Part shown: positions 52,130 to 61,282 of the stretch, piece after piece
Position numbering within the stretch: position 1 is the stretch's first letter
How the letters are laid out: every line of letters starts with the position of its first letter
NCBI RefSeq assembly: GCF_004217545.1
Contig: NZ_SHKY01000001.1
Coordinates: forward strand, 1,984,001-2,048,000
DNA length: 64,000 bases
Direction of reading: 5' to 3'
DNA from: Krasilnikovia cinnamomea
GTDB taxonomy: Bacteria; Actinomycetota; Actinomycetes; Mycobacteriales; Micromonosporaceae
The notes under the pieces: generated by a model
What the model saw: the letters and a program-made list of their open reading frames with translations, nothing else
Told to the model about the DNA's origin: nothing
The model's database searches: none
Program-made: the position numbers and the translations under genes

Positions 52130-52933
52130 ATGTCTGGGTACTCCGACGATCTCTCCCTGGCCCACCTGCTGGCCGACGCCGCCGATTCGATCTCGATGGC
52201 CCGGTTCCGGGCGCTCGATCTGCACGTCGAGTCGAAGCCGGACCTGACCCCGGTCTCCGATGCGGACACCGCGGTGGAGAAGGCGATCCGCGCGACCCTG
52301 GCGCGGGCCCGCCCGCGCGACGGGGTGCTCGGCGAGGAGTACGGCATGTCGATGCCCGGCGCGGGCAGCGGGTCCCGGCACTGGGTGATCGACCCGATCG
52401 ACGGCACGAAGAACTTCATCCGCGGCGTCCCGATCTGGGGCACGCTCATCGCGCTGGTGGAGGACGACGTCCCGGTCGCGGGCCTGGTGTCGGCGCCCGC
52501 GCTGGGCCGCCGGTGGTGGGGCGCGACGGGGCACGGCGCGTACGCGGGCCGCCACCAGGCGGGCGCCACCCGGATCCGGGTGTCGGCCGTGAACCGCCTG
52601 GCGGATGCCTCCCTGTGCTACTCCAGCCTGTCCGGCTGGAAGGAGAACGGCCGCCTGGAGCCGATGCTGGACCTGCTGCTCCAGGTGTGGCGCACCCGGG
52701 CGTACGGGGACTTCTACGGCTACATGCTGCTGGCCGAGGGGGCGCTGGACGTCATGGTGGAGCCGGAGCTGTCGCTGTGGGACGTGGCCGCGCTGATGCC
52801 GATCGTGCGGGAGGCCGGTGGCACCTTCACGGACCTGCAGGGCCGGCCCGGGCCGGGCGGCGGCAGCGCGATCGCCACCAACGGGCACCTGCACGAGGAG
52901 GTGCTCACCCGCCTGGCGGGCGAACCGGCCTGA
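52130..52933 (+). CDS. hisN: Histidinol-phosphatase, inositol-monophosphatase family
   Basis: This 267-aa Mg-dependent phosphatase has GEEYG, WVIDPIDGTKNF and LSLWDVAAL, the three metal motifs of the family. It acts in histidine synthesis, as shown for HisN (Rv3137) and Corynebacterium HisN; plain inositol-1-phosphatase activity is the alternative. ATG 52130. It stands between rsgA and a membrane protein. Confidence 0.9.
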   Translation: MSGYSDDLSLAHLLADAADSISMARFRALDLHVESKPDLTPVSDADTAVEKAIRATLARARPRDGVLGEEYGMSMPGAGSGSRHWVIDPIDGTKNFIRGVPIWGTLIALVEDDVPVAGLVSAPALGRRWWGATGHGAYAGRHQAGATRIRVSAVNRLADASLCYSSLSGWKENGRLEPMLDLLLQVWRTRAYGDFYGYMLLAEGALDVMVEPELSLWDVAALMPIVREAGGTFTDLQGRPGPGGGSAIATNGHLHEEVLTRLAGEPA

Positions 52934-52965
52934 GCGGAACCAGGCGCTGGTCTATCCTCGCTGTG

Positions 52966-53868
52966 GTGTCCACAGGCTGGTTCTGTCTCGCGGCGATGAT
53001 CGCGGCATACGGCGTGGCCAACCTGTTGCAGTCGATCGCGGCGGCGCGCACGACCGTGCACCACACGTTCGATCCCAGCCTGTTGGTGCGCCTGGCCAGT
53101 CACCGTACGTATGTGCTGGGTCTGATCTGTCAGGTGCTGGGTTTCGTGCTGGCCTTCCTGGCCCGCCGCGATCTGCCGCTGTTCCTGGTGCAGGCCAGCG
53201 TCGCGGCCGGGCTGGGCGTGACCGCCCTGCTCGGGGTCCTGGTGCTGAAGTGGGTGCTGCCCCGGGCGGAGATCGCGCTGCTGGGCCTGCTGCTGGCGGG
53301 CATCACCGCCCTGGTGCTGGCGGCCGAGCCGGCGCCCGCGCGCCCGCTGGGCGCGGCCGCCGTGATCGCGCTGGCGGTCACGCTGGTGGCGCTGGCGGTG
53401 CTCGGCTTCTTCGCGGTACGCCTGCACGGCGCACTCGGATCCGTGGTGCTGGGCTCGTTGGCCGGGATCGGCTTCTCGGCGGCCGCGATCGCCGCCCGGC
53501 CGCTGGCGAGCGAGCACTCGGTCACCGGCTACCTCGGCAATCCGCTGCTCTACCTGCTGATCGCCCACTCGCTGGTGGGCCAGCTGCTGCTGGGGCTGGC
53601 GATGCAGCGGGGTTCGACCACGGCGGCGGTGGCGGCGATGGACGCGGCGGGCGCCGTGCCCGCGGCGATTGTCGGGCTGCTGCTGCTGGGTGACCGCATC
53701 TACCCGGGCCGGGAGTGGATGGCCGCCGTCGGGTTCGTGGTCACGCTGGCGGCGGTGCTGGGCCTGACCCGGTACGCGGAGCCGCAGCACCACCACGCCA
53801 CCGCACCGGGCGGCCATCCGGGCGGCCGGGCCGCCGAGCGGCCCGGCGTGCGCACGGCCGGTCTGTGA
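52966..53868 (+). CDS. EamA/DMT-like integral membrane protein
   Basis: This 300-aa protein has about nine hydrophobic segments and a His/Pro-rich C-terminal tail (PQHHHATAPGGHP). It resembles DMT-superfamily transporters (two half-repeats, GLLLLGDRIYPG near the end), but the substrate is unknown. TATCCT (52953-52958) is 7 nt before GTG 52966, suggesting a leaderless message. GTG 52963 is equally in frame. Confidence 0.75.
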   Translation: MSTGWFCLAAMIAAYGVANLLQSIAAARTTVHHTFDPSLLVRLASHRTYVLGLICQVLGFVLAFLARRDLPLFLVQASVAAGLGVTALLGVLVLKWVLPRAEIALLGLLLAGITALVLAAEPAPARPLGAAAVIALAVTLVALAVLGFFAVRLHGALGSVVLGSLAGIGFSAAAIAARPLASEHSVTGYLGNPLLYLLIAHSLVGQLLLGLAMQRGSTTAAVAAMDAAGAVPAAIVGLLLLGDRIYPGREWMAAVGFVVTLAAVLGLTRYAEPQHHHATAPGGHPGGRAAERPGVRTAGL

Positions 53869-53993
53869 CCCGGCCGGGGATCACGCATGACCCGGCGGGC
53901 CGTGGGGTAAACCGGGCCCAGGCGTGTACGAGAATTCGGAGTAAGCCCGGTAGCTCGCGTCCGAATCGCGGCCATCGGCACAATGGAGTGATC

Positions 53994-54767
53994 ATGGCGA
54001 GCGAGGTCGGACACGTGGTGGACCGTGCGCAGGTCCACCCGGTCGTCCGGTTCACGGGGGTCCTGGCCGGGAGCGAGGCGGCAGCCGTCCGCGCGGCCCT
54101 GCTCGACGTGCTCGCCGAAGCCCCGGAGGCCGTGCTCGTCGACGTGGCGGGACTGACGGTCACTGACCCCGACGCGCCGGGGGTGTTGCGCCGGGTGGTG
54201 CGGGAGACGACGGTCTGGCCCGCCGCCCAGCTGGTGCTCGCGGCCCCGGATCCCCACCCGTGGCAGAACACCGGGCTGACGGTGTGCCCCAGCGTGGCGA
54301 CGGCCACCGCGTCGCTGGGCCCGCCGACGCCCGGCCGCCGCCTGTCCCTTGACCTGGAGCCGGTGGTCGGGGCGGCCCGCCGCGCCCGGGAGCTGGTCAC
54401 CGAGGCGTGCGCCCGGTGGGAGCTGCCGCAGCTGGCCGGCGCGGGCAGCATCGTCGTCACCGAACTCGCCAACAACGTGGTGGCGCACGCCGGTACCCCG
54501 CTGACGGTCGTGTTGACGCGGTACGCGGACACGATGGCGGTGGCGGTCCGGGACCACTCGGCGGGGCAGCCGCGCTTCGCGGGCCCCGTGGCTCCCACCG
54601 CGTACGGGGGCCGGGGCCTGCTGCTCATCGACGCGGTGACCCGGGGCTGGGGCACCCTGCCGCTGAGCGACGGCAAGGTGGTGTGGGCGATCCTGGCCGC
54701 GGAGGAGTCATCCGGCCCCTCCCGATCGGGCCTTGCGGCAGGTATGGCGGACCCCGCGCAGGGGTAA
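53994..54767 (+). CDS. STAS-like plus RsbW-like ATPase fusion
   Basis: This 257-aa protein has an N-terminal STAS-like domain (about 20-110, VLVDVAGLTVTDPDAPGVLR) and a C-terminal HATPase of the anti-sigma type (IVVTELANNVVAHAG, GGRGLLLIDAVTRGWG). In Streptomyces-type partner switching these two parts are usually separate antagonist and kinase. GGAG 7 nt before ATG 53994. No sigma gene adjoins. Confidence 0.82.
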   Translation: MASEVGHVVDRAQVHPVVRFTGVLAGSEAAAVRAALLDVLAEAPEAVLVDVAGLTVTDPDAPGVLRRVVRETTVWPAAQLVLAAPDPHPWQNTGLTVCPSVATATASLGPPTPGRRLSLDLEPVVGAARRARELVTEACARWELPQLAGAGSIVVTELANNVVAHAGTPLTVVLTRYADTMAVAVRDHSAGQPRFAGPVAPTAYGGRGLLLIDAVTRGWGTLPLSDGKVVWAILAAEESSGPSRSGLAAGMADPAQG

Positions 54768-54777
54768 ACCGACTGGT

Positions 54778-55335
54778 ATGCGCGACAACGACTACCCGCT
54801 CGAGGTGACGGACCCGGAGTCGTCCGGGCTGCCGGACACCGCCGACGACGATTCCACCGCGAACGACGAGGTGCGCACCGGCCGGTGGGCGGACGGGCCG
54901 GACCCGGCCGCGCTGGCGGGCGCCGGCCCGGGCGGCTCCAACCGGTACGGCGACACCGCCGAGGAGGCGCGCCGCGGTGAGCCGCTGGCGTACCGGCTGC
55001 GCCAGGAGGAGCCGGATGTCGGCGTGGAACGCACACCCGAGCGGGACTGGTTCGACGACACGATCGACGACGCGGACACGTCGAGCACCCCGTTGGCGGC
55101 GGACGTGTGGGGGCCCAGCCCGACTTCGGACCCGAACTCCGCGATCTCGCTCTACGACGACGGCCAGCTCGACGACGACTCCCCGCGCCCGGTGGGACGC
55201 CTGGTGGAGCCGGACGAGGGTTCCGGCCTCGACGACGAGCGCGACGCCATCGCGTACGACGCGGGGGCGGCGGGCGGCGGCGCCTCGGCCGAGGAGCTGG
55301 CGATGCACGAGACCCGCGCCCCGGGCTTCTCCTAG
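54778..55335 (+). CDS. DUF5709-like acidic protein
   Basis: This 185-aa hydrophilic, strongly acidic protein lacks membrane segments. Conserved features are EARRGEPLAYRLRQEEPDV, GRLVEPDEGSGLDDERDAIA and a HETR-like end. It matches the DUF5709 proteins found beside the MacRS-type two-component genes (recall). It starts 10 bp after the upstream stop and is probably co-transcribed with it. Function unknown. Confidence 0.75.
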   Translation: MRDNDYPLEVTDPESSGLPDTADDDSTANDEVRTGRWADGPDPAALAGAGPGGSNRYGDTAEEARRGEPLAYRLRQEEPDVGVERTPERDWFDDTIDDADTSSTPLAADVWGPSPTSDPNSAISLYDDGQLDDDSPRPVGRLVEPDEGSGLDDERDAIAYDAGAAGGGASAEELAMHETRAPGFS

Positions 55336-55350
55336 GCCGGTCCCGGGCTC

Positions 55351-56010
55351 CTAGTCGAGGCCCTGCTCGATCGCGTACCGGGTGAGCTCGACCCGGTTGT
55401 GCAGCTGGAGCTTGCCGAGGGTGTTCTGCACGTGGTTCTGCACCGTCCGGTGCGAGAGCACGAGCCGCTCGGCGATCTGCCGGTACGACAGCCCCTTGGC
55501 GACCAGCCGCAGCACCTCCGTTTCGCGCTCGGTCAGCTTGGGGGCGGGACCCTCGGCGGGGGCCGGTTCGGTCGCCATCCGGCGGAACTCGCCGAGCACG
55601 AGCCCGGCCAGCCCGGGGGTGAACACCGCGTCACCGGCGGCGGTGCGCCCGACGGCTTCCAGGAACTCCGCGGTCCCGGCCGACTTCAGCAGGTAGCCCG
55701 TGGCCCCGGCCTTGACGGCGGCCAGCACGTCGTGGTGTTCGCCGCTGGCGGACAGCATGAGCACCCGCACCCCGGGCACGGCCTCCAGCAGGCCCTGGAT
55801 CACCTCGACGCCGGAGACGTCCGGGAGCTGGAGGTCCAGCACGACGACGTCGGGCCGGGCGGCGGCGGCGATGCGCACCGCCTGGCGCCCCTCGCCGCTG
55901 GTGGCGACGATGTCGTAACCGGCCGCGGCGAGGTCCCGGCTGACCCCTTCGCGCCACATGGGGTGGTCGTCGACCACCATGACCCGTACCGGGGTGTGCT
56001 GCTGCTCCAC
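55351..56010 (-). CDS. NarL/LuxR-type response regulator (MacR-like)
   Basis: This 219-aa regulator has Asp59 (VVVLDLQLPD) in the receiver and a LuxR-type helix-turn-helix (LTERETEVLRLVAKGLSYRQ, then LVLSHRTVQNHVQNTLGKLQ). It begins 4 bp after the sensor kinase gene. By recall, the pair resembles Streptomyces MacRS, which affects morphology and antibiotic production. It starts at GTG 56010. Confidence 0.92.
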   Translation of the reverse strand: MEQQHTPVRVMVVDDHPMWREGVSRDLAAAGYDIVATSGEGRQAVRIAAAARPDVVVLDLQLPDVSGVEVIQGLLEAVPGVRVLMLSASGEHHDVLAAVKAGATGYLLKSAGTAEFLEAVGRTAAGDAVFTPGLAGLVLGEFRRMATEPAPAEGPAPKLTERETEVLRLVAKGLSYRQIAERLVLSHRTVQNHVQNTLGKLQLHNRVELTRYAIEQGLD

Positions 56011-56014
56011 CGGG

Positions 56015-57175
56015 TCACGATATCGGCTTGCGGGGCACCGCGAGCTCCACCTCGGTGCCCTGGCCGGGTGCCGCGGTGATGGTCACGCTGCCGTCCAGGT
56101 CGGCGATGCGGCCCCGGATCGACTGGGCCACGCCGAGGCGGCCCTGCGCGGCGGCCTCGGCCAGCCGCTCCGGCGCGATGCCGGGCCCCTCGTCGCGGAC
56201 GCTGACGAGCACCTCACCGGGCTCGTCCTCGACCAGGATCCACACCTTGGTGCCGGGCTCGCAGTGGCGGGTCACGTTGTCCAGGGCCGCGGCCACGGCC
56301 GCGGCGACCTCGCGGGCGGTGTGGCCGGGCAGCCGGACCGCGTCGGCGGGCGCGGCGACCGACACGGTGGTCGATGCGTACGGCCCGAGCAGCGTCATCA
56401 GGTCGATCTCGGCGTGGTCGTCCACGGCCGGGGCGGTGGGGCTGGTGACCAGCGCCCGCAGCGCGGCTTCCTGCTCCCCCGCGAGCCGGGCCAGCTCCCC
56501 GGCCTCCCCGTCGAGTCCGGCCCCGCGCCGCTTGACCAGGGCCAGCACCTGTAGCACGGAGTCGTGGATGTCGCGGGCGAGCCGTTCGCGTTCGCGGGTG
56601 GCGGCCTCCAGTTCGATGGCCCGCTGGAGTCGTTCCTGGGAGACCACGGCGAGCCGGACCAGGCTGCCGACTGCGAACGCCGCCATCAGCATCAGCACCG
56701 TGCCGGTGAACGCGGCCTGGTCGTAGTGGGCGCGGACGACGAGGTCGGTGGCGCCCATGATCAGCGCGGCGATCACGCCGCCCCGGCGGCCCCAGGCCAC
56801 CGCCCAGCAGATGACGGGGGCGACGTGCCAGGCCACGGCGAGGGTGGGCTTGCCGTGCTCCAGGCCGTAGCGGCCGACGATCCACACGCTGGAGGCCATC
56901 ACGGCCATGGTGACCAGCAGGTCGGCGACGAGCAGGGGCGCCCGGCGCCGGGCCGGGTCGGCGTACGCGTAGGTGGTGAAGACCGTCCAGCCGGCGGTCA
57001 CGGCGAGTACGGGCCAGGCGAGCACGGCCCAGCGCTCGTCGTAGTTCGAGACGTTGCGTACGACCAGGACGGCGACGTAGACGAGGGCGGCGATCCGGTA
57101 GACGGCGATGGCCCGCCACAGCGGCGCCTGCAGGCCGCCCGCGTCCGCCCCCGAGTTGGTCATGGGGCCGACCAT
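56015..57175 (-). CDS. MacS-like sensor histidine kinase (HisKA_3)
   Basis: This membrane kinase of 386 aa has about six N-terminal hydrophobic segments (20-175) with no large extracytoplasmic domain. The HisKA_3 motif ERERLARDIHDSVLQVLALV holds His204, and the HATPase shows NVTRHCEPG and VRDEGPGI. It is in an operon with the response regulator. ATG 57163 is an equally good start. The final G box is weak. Confidence 0.92.
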   Translation of the reverse strand: MVGPMTNSGADAGGLQAPLWRAIAVYRIAALVYVAVLVVRNVSNYDERWAVLAWPVLAVTAGWTVFTTYAYADPARRRAPLLVADLLVTMAVMASSVWIVGRYGLEHGKPTLAVAWHVAPVICWAVAWGRRGGVIAALIMGATDLVVRAHYDQAAFTGTVLMLMAAFAVGSLVRLAVVSQERLQRAIELEAATRERERLARDIHDSVLQVLALVKRRGAGLDGEAGELARLAGEQEAALRALVTSPTAPAVDDHAEIDLMTLLGPYASTTVSVAAPADAVRLPGHTAREVAAAVAAALDNVTRHCEPGTKVWILVEDEPGEVLVSVRDEGPGIAPERLAEAAAQGRLGVAQSIRGRIADLDGSVTITAAPGQGTEVELAVPRKPIS

Positions 57176-57368
57176 CCCACATCCGGGCCCGAAACCGGGA
57201 GCGCGCCCATCACGAATCGATTACGCAGAGAACGCTCTCCGGCCTGAAGGTTTAAGCGTTCCTTAAGTCTGCAGCTCGGACTTGCGTGACCGACCCGGAT
57301 CTTCAAAAGTTGCCCTGCCGAACAAACGGCCGAACAAAACGTCCGCCGCCCACGGAGGTTTCATCCCC

Positions 57369-58019
57369 ATGCACCGTGCCGCCGCACACGCCGGTCGTAC
57401 GTTCCTGCGCCGCCCCCGCGTCCTGCTCGCGCTCGCCGTCGTGGGCGCCGGCCTGGCCGCCGCCCTCTACCTGCCCACGCGCAACGACACGGCCTCGGCA
57501 CACGAGAACCGCGCGGGCTCGGCGCACGAGAACCGCGCGGGCCGGATCACCGTCTGCGAGCGCCGCGACGGCCGCCACGTCTGGCGCTGGACCAACGCGG
57601 AGGGCCGCACCTTCCGGGACCGCGAGTGCCGGCGCACCTGGACCGCCCGCCCGGCCGACGACGAGTGGTTCCCCACCCCGTCCCCGTCGGGGTCGACCAC
57701 CGTGCCGCCGACCCCGACGTCGCCGTCGGTGAGCGAGGACCCGTCCACGGAGCCGACTCCCACCGAGTCCGCGTCCACGGAGCCCACGGCGACCGAGCCG
57801 GAGCCCACGGCCACCACGCTGGAGCCGGTCAAGCAGTCCGAGAGCCCCTCGGCCACCCCGACCAAGGTCTCGGCGCCGAAGTGGAAGCTGCGCACCGCGT
57901 ACGCGGCCGGCGACCTCGTGTCGTTCGACGGCAAGGTGTACCGGGCGAAGGAGGCGCACACGGCGCTGCCGGGCTGGGAGCCGTCGAAGCTGAAGGAGCT
58001 GTTCGAGCGGGTCGACTGA
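57369..58019 (+). CDS. Secreted protein with a CBM5/12-like carbohydrate-binding domain
   Basis: This 216-aa exported protein has an N-terminal helix (VLLALAVVGAGLAAALYLP), two SAHENRAG units from a 24-bp tandem duplication (57495-57542), a Cys/Trp/Arg-rich unit (WRWTNAEGRTFRDREC) and a Thr/Pro/Ser linker. A C-terminal chitin-binding-like domain follows (YAAGDLVSFDGKVYRAKEAH, ALPGWEPS). GGAGG upstream supports ATG 57369. It precedes a glucanase gene and may help bind the same polysaccharides. Confidence 0.8.
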   Translation: MHRAAAHAGRTFLRRPRVLLALAVVGAGLAAALYLPTRNDTASAHENRAGSAHENRAGRITVCERRDGRHVWRWTNAEGRTFRDRECRRTWTARPADDEWFPTPSPSGSTTVPPTPTSPSVSEDPSTEPTPTESASTEPTATEPEPTATTLEPVKQSESPSATPTKVSAPKWKLRTAYAAGDLVSFDGKVYRAKEAHTALPGWEPSKLKELFERVD

Positions 58020-58039
58020 CGCCACCCGCGGCCCCCTCG

Positions 58040-58075
58040 CAACCCGTTGCCGGTTCCGGAACCGGCAACGGGTTG
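58040..58075. terminator. Perfect 36-bp palindrome between the CBM protein and the glucanase
   Basis: 18-bp arms (58040-58057 and 58058-58075) pair without a loop. It lies 20 bp past the upstream stop and is probably a terminator, although as duplex DNA it could also be an operator. Confidence 0.7.
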
Positions 58076-58077
58076 AC

Positions 58078-58109
58078 TTGTTAACACAACTTATTAAATG
58101 GTTGTTAAC
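58078..58109. promoter_or_regulatory. AT-rich direct repeats before the glucanase gene
   Basis: TTGTTAAC occurs at 58078-58085 and 58102-58109, spaced by 24 bp. Each contains the palindrome GTTAAC. The region is strikingly AT-rich for this genome and lies 34 bp before the start codon, so it is likely the promoter and operator of the glucanase gene. Confidence 0.6.
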
Positions 58110-58142
58110 GCATGCCCCCCTCTTTCCCCGGAGGAATCCCCC

Positions 58143-59372
58143 ATGCGGACAACCAGATTCCTGCTCGCGGCCGCCGTGGTCGCGACGACACTCGCGGGCG
58201 CCCTCAGCGCCGTCTCCCGCAACGACCAGGCCGACGCCGCCGTCGGCGCGATCACCTGGCAGGACGAGTTCGACGGCTCGGCCGGCTCGGCGATCGACTC
58301 CAGCAGGTGGAACTTCGACATCGGCGGCGGCGGCTGGGGCAACAACGAGCTGGAGTACTACACCAACTCCACCCGCAACGTGTACCGCGACGGCCAGGGC
58401 CACCTCGCCATCACGGCCCGCAAGGAGAACCCGGCCAACTACCAGTGCTGGTACGGCACCTGCACGTACACCTCCGGCCGGATCCTGACCTCGGGCAAGT
58501 TCACCCAGAAGTACGGCCGGTTCGAGGCCAGCATCAAGGTCCCCAAAGGACAGGGCATCTGGCCCGCGTTCTGGATGCTCGGCGACAACCTCGGCAGCGT
58601 AGGCTGGCCCAACTCGGGCGAGATCGACATCATGGAGAACATCGGCAAGGAGCCCAACACCGTGCACGGCACGGTGCACGGGCCCGGCTACTCCGGCGCG
58701 GGCGGCATCGGCGGCGGCCGCACGCTGGGCGCGCCGCTGGGCGACGCCTTCCACGCGTACGCGATCGAATGGTCGCCGAACCTCATCGTCTGGTTCCTCG
58801 ACGGCCAGGAGTACTTCCGGGTCACCCCGGCCAACCTCAACGGCAACACCTGGGTCTTCGACCACCCGTTCTTCATGATCATGAACGTGGCGGTCGGCGG
58901 CAACTGGCCGGGCAACCCGGACGCGGGCACCGTCTTCCCGCAGACCATGCTCGTCGACTACGTCCGCGTCTCGGCGTGGAACGACGCCGGCGGCACCGCG
59001 CTGCGGTCCGCGCTGAACAACCGGTGCGTCGACATCCCCGGCGCCAACCCGGTCGACGGGGCGCGCCTGCAGATGTGGGACTGCAACGGCACCGCCGCCC
59101 AGCAGTGGACGTTCCACGGCGACGGCACCCTGCGCGCCATGGGCAAGTGCATGGATCCCGCCGGCGCGGGCACCGCCAACGGCACCGGAATCCAGCTGGT
59201 CACCTGCAACGGCAACCCGGTGCAGCGCTTCACCCTGTCGGCCGCGGGCGACCTGGTGAACATCTCCGCGAACCGGTGTGTGGACATCAAGGACGTCAAC
59301 AGCGCCAACGGCGCCCAGCTGCAACTGTGGGACTGCGCCGGGACGGCGAACCAGAAATGGAGCAGGGCCTGA
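58143..59372 (+). CDS. Secreted GH16 endo-beta-1,3-glucanase with a ricin-type (CBM13) domain
   Basis: This 409-aa exported enzyme has a signal peptide of about 33 residues (ending DQADAA). The GH16 domain covers about 36-275, with the catalytic motif GEIDIMEN (Glu160, Asp162, Glu165). A ricin B-like domain (about 283-409) has repeats ending in QQWTFHG, QRFTLSA and QKWSRA. The motif spacing fits laminarinases. GGAGG 9 nt upstream supports ATG 58143. Confidence 0.95.
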   Translation: MRTTRFLLAAAVVATTLAGALSAVSRNDQADAAVGAITWQDEFDGSAGSAIDSSRWNFDIGGGGWGNNELEYYTNSTRNVYRDGQGHLAITARKENPANYQCWYGTCTYTSGRILTSGKFTQKYGRFEASIKVPKGQGIWPAFWMLGDNLGSVGWPNSGEIDIMENIGKEPNTVHGTVHGPGYSGAGGIGGGRTLGAPLGDAFHAYAIEWSPNLIVWFLDGQEYFRVTPANLNGNTWVFDHPFFMIMNVAVGGNWPGNPDAGTVFPQTMLVDYVRVSAWNDAGGTALRSALNNRCVDIPGANPVDGARLQMWDCNGTAAQQWTFHGDGTLRAMGKCMDPAGAGTANGTGIQLVTCNGNPVQRFTLSAAGDLVNISANRCVDIKDVNSANGAQLQLWDCAGTANQKWSRA

Positions 59373-59388
59373 CGAAAATCGTGAACGG

Positions 59389-59409
59389 CCGGCGGCCCCG
59401 CGCCGCCGG
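59389..59409 (+). terminator. Terminator of the glucanase gene
   Basis: An 8-bp stem (59389-59396 with 59402-59409) and 5-nt loop are followed by TCTTTCG. It lies just before the glpK promoter element TACGGT (59419-59424). Confidence 0.65.
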
Positions 59410-59418
59410 TCTTTCGCC

Positions 59419-59424
59419 TACGGT
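59419..59424 (+). promoter_or_regulatory. -10 element of glpK, leaderless
   Basis: TACGGT lies 7 nt before GTG 59432. No clear -35 is seen. Confidence 0.55.
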
Positions 59425-59431
59425 TTTACGC

Positions 59432-60916
59432 GTGAGTAAGGAATATGTCGCCGCCATCGATCAGGGCACCACCTCCTCGCGCTGCATCGTCTTCGACGCC
59501 GACGGCACGGTCGTCTCCGTCGCCCAGCGCGAACACCGGCAGATCTTCCCCCGTCCCGGCTGGGTGGAGCACGACGCCGACGAGATCTGGGAGCGCGTCG
59601 ACTACGTCGTCCGCGAGGCCCTCGCCGTCGAATCGATCACCGCCGACCAGCTCGCCGCCGTCGGCATCACCAACCAGCGCGAGACCACGCTGGTCTGGGA
59701 CCGCGACACCGGCAAGCCCGTGCACAACGCCATCGTCTGGCAGGACACACGTACGGATGAGCAGCTGCGCCGGTTCGCCGCAGCGATGAGCGAGGACGAG
59801 TTCCGGCGGCGCACCGGGCTGCCGCTGGCGCCGTACTTCTCCGGTTCGAAGCTCGCCTGGCTGCTGGAGAACGTGCCCGGCCTGCGGGAGCGGGCCGAGG
59901 CCGGTGAGGTCCTGTTCGGCACGATGGACAGCTGGCTCATCTGGAAGCTCACCGGCCGCCACCTCACCGACGTCACCAACGCCAGCCGTACCCTGCTGAT
60001 GAGCCTGGAAACCCTCGACTGGGATCCGCGGATCCTCGCCGCGACCGGCATCCCCGCCGCGATGCTGCCCGAGATCCGCTCCTCCAGCGAGGTGTACGGC
60101 GAGATCACCGAGGGCCCGCTGGCCGGGGTGCCGCTGGCCGCCGCGCTCGGCGACCAGCAGGCCGCCCTGTTCGGCCAGACCTGCTTCGCCCCCGGCGAGG
60201 CGAAGTGCACGTACGGCACCGGCAGCTTCCTGCTGCTGAACACCGGCACCCGCCCGGTCACGTCCGCCCACGGTCTACTCACGACGGTCGGCTACCGCAT
60301 CGGCGACCAGCCCGCGGTGTACGCGCTGGAGGGCGCCATCGCCGTCACCGGCTCGCTGATCCAGTGGCTGCGCGACAACCTCGGCCTCATCCGGACCGCG
60401 CCCGAGGTGGAGGAACTGGCGAAGACCGTGCCGGACAACGGCGGCTGCTACCTGGTGCCCGCGTTCTCCGGACTGTTCGCCCCGCACTGGCGCGCCGACG
60501 CCCGTGGCGTACTGGTGGGCCTGACCGGCTTCGTCAACCGGGGCCACCTGGCCCGCGCCGCCCTGGAGGCCAGCGGCTGGCAGACCCGCGAGGTGGTCGA
60601 CGCCATGAACGCCGACAGCGGCACCGCGCTGACCACACTCAAGGTGGACGGCGGCATGACCGGCAACGAACTGCTCCTGCAGTTCCTCGCGGACGTGCTC
60701 GGGGTCCCCGTGGTGCGCCCGGTCGTGGCGGAGACCACCTGCCTCGGCGCGGCGTACGCGGCGGGGCTGGCGGTCGGCTTCTGGCCGGACACCGACACGC
60801 TGCGGGCCAACTGGCAGCGCGCCGGCGACTGGCGGCCGGAGCGGGACCGGGCCGAGGTGGAACGCGACTTCGCCCAGTGGCGCAAGGCGGTCGACCGCAC
60901 GCTCAACTGGATGTGA
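59432..60916 (+). CDS. glpK: Glycerol kinase
   Basis: This 494-aa FGGY kinase makes glycerol-3-phosphate. It begins [20 protein letters not shown] and shows [29 protein letters not shown], the ATP motif [12 protein letters not shown] and [18 protein letters not shown] 59432 is fixed by the family N-terminus. No glycerol facilitator or GlpD gene adjoins, so it is a lone copy here. Confidence 0.97.
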   Translation: MSKEYVAAIDQGTTSSRCIVFDADGTVVSVAQREHRQIFPRPGWVEHDADEIWERVDYVVREALAVESITADQLAAVGITNQRETTLVWDRDTGKPVHNAIVWQDTRTDEQLRRFAAAMSEDEFRRRTGLPLAPYFSGSKLAWLLENVPGLRERAEAGEVLFGTMDSWLIWKLTGRHLTDVTNASRTLLMSLETLDWDPRILAATGIPAAMLPEIRSSSEVYGEITEGPLAGVPLAAALGDQQAALFGQTCFAPGEAKCTYGTGSFLLLNTGTRPVTSAHGLLTTVGYRIGDQPAVYALEGAIAVTGSLIQWLRDNLGLIRTAPEVEELAKTVPDNGGCYLVPAFSGLFAPHWRADARGVLVGLTGFVNRGHLARAALEASGWQTREVVDAMNADSGTALTTLKVDGGMTGNELLLQFLADVLGVPVVRPVVAETTCLGAAYAAGLAVGFWPDTDTLRANWQRAGDWRPERDRAEVERDFAQWRKAVDRTLNWM

Positions 60917-60937
60917 TCCGGGCCGCCGGCACAGCCG

Positions 60938-61189
60938 TCAGCGACGCTTGCGGTTCCGCATGATCAACACCACGACCAGGACGATCCCCCCGACCACGAG
61001 CAGGCAGCACAGCGCCGCGAAACCGAAGAAGCCGAAGCCGGAGCGGCGGCGGCGGTACTTGACCGCCTCGAACGCCACGTCGGCGACGCCGTTGCTGGCC
61101 GCCCACGCATGCACGGGCACCACCAGCGTGAGGACCGCACCGGTCACCGCCGCGGTCAGCCGCGACCACCATGTCACTGCAGAAGACAT
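60938..61189 (-). CDS. Small exported membrane protein, unknown
   Basis: This 83-aa protein has a signal-like N-terminal helix (LTAAVTGAVLTLVVPVHAWA), a basic stretch (KYRRRRSG), a second helix rich in Phe, Cys, Val and Gly (FFGFAALCCLLVVGGIVLVV) and a basic tail. The start is ATG 61189. No homolog is recognised. It lies convergent to glpK and divergent from malQ. Confidence 0.65.
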   Translation of the reverse strand: MSSAVTWWSRLTAAVTGAVLTLVVPVHAWAASNGVADVAFEAVKYRRRRSGFGFFGFAALCCLLVVGGIVLVVVLIMRNRKRR

Positions 61190-61282
61190 GGGTACATCGT
61201 GGCGCAAGTCCGCAACCGGTACGCGCGGAACCGCCGCCGGTCCGGCAGGGTAGGAGGCGAACCGACCGGGAAAGGGAGCGGA

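Noticed and set aside
58112..59431. A plus-strand frame joining sequence upstream of glpK to glpK as a 934-aa protein
   Set aside because: This part is out of frame with the clear GH16 glucanase gene. The family N-terminus of glycerol kinase fixes the start at 59432.
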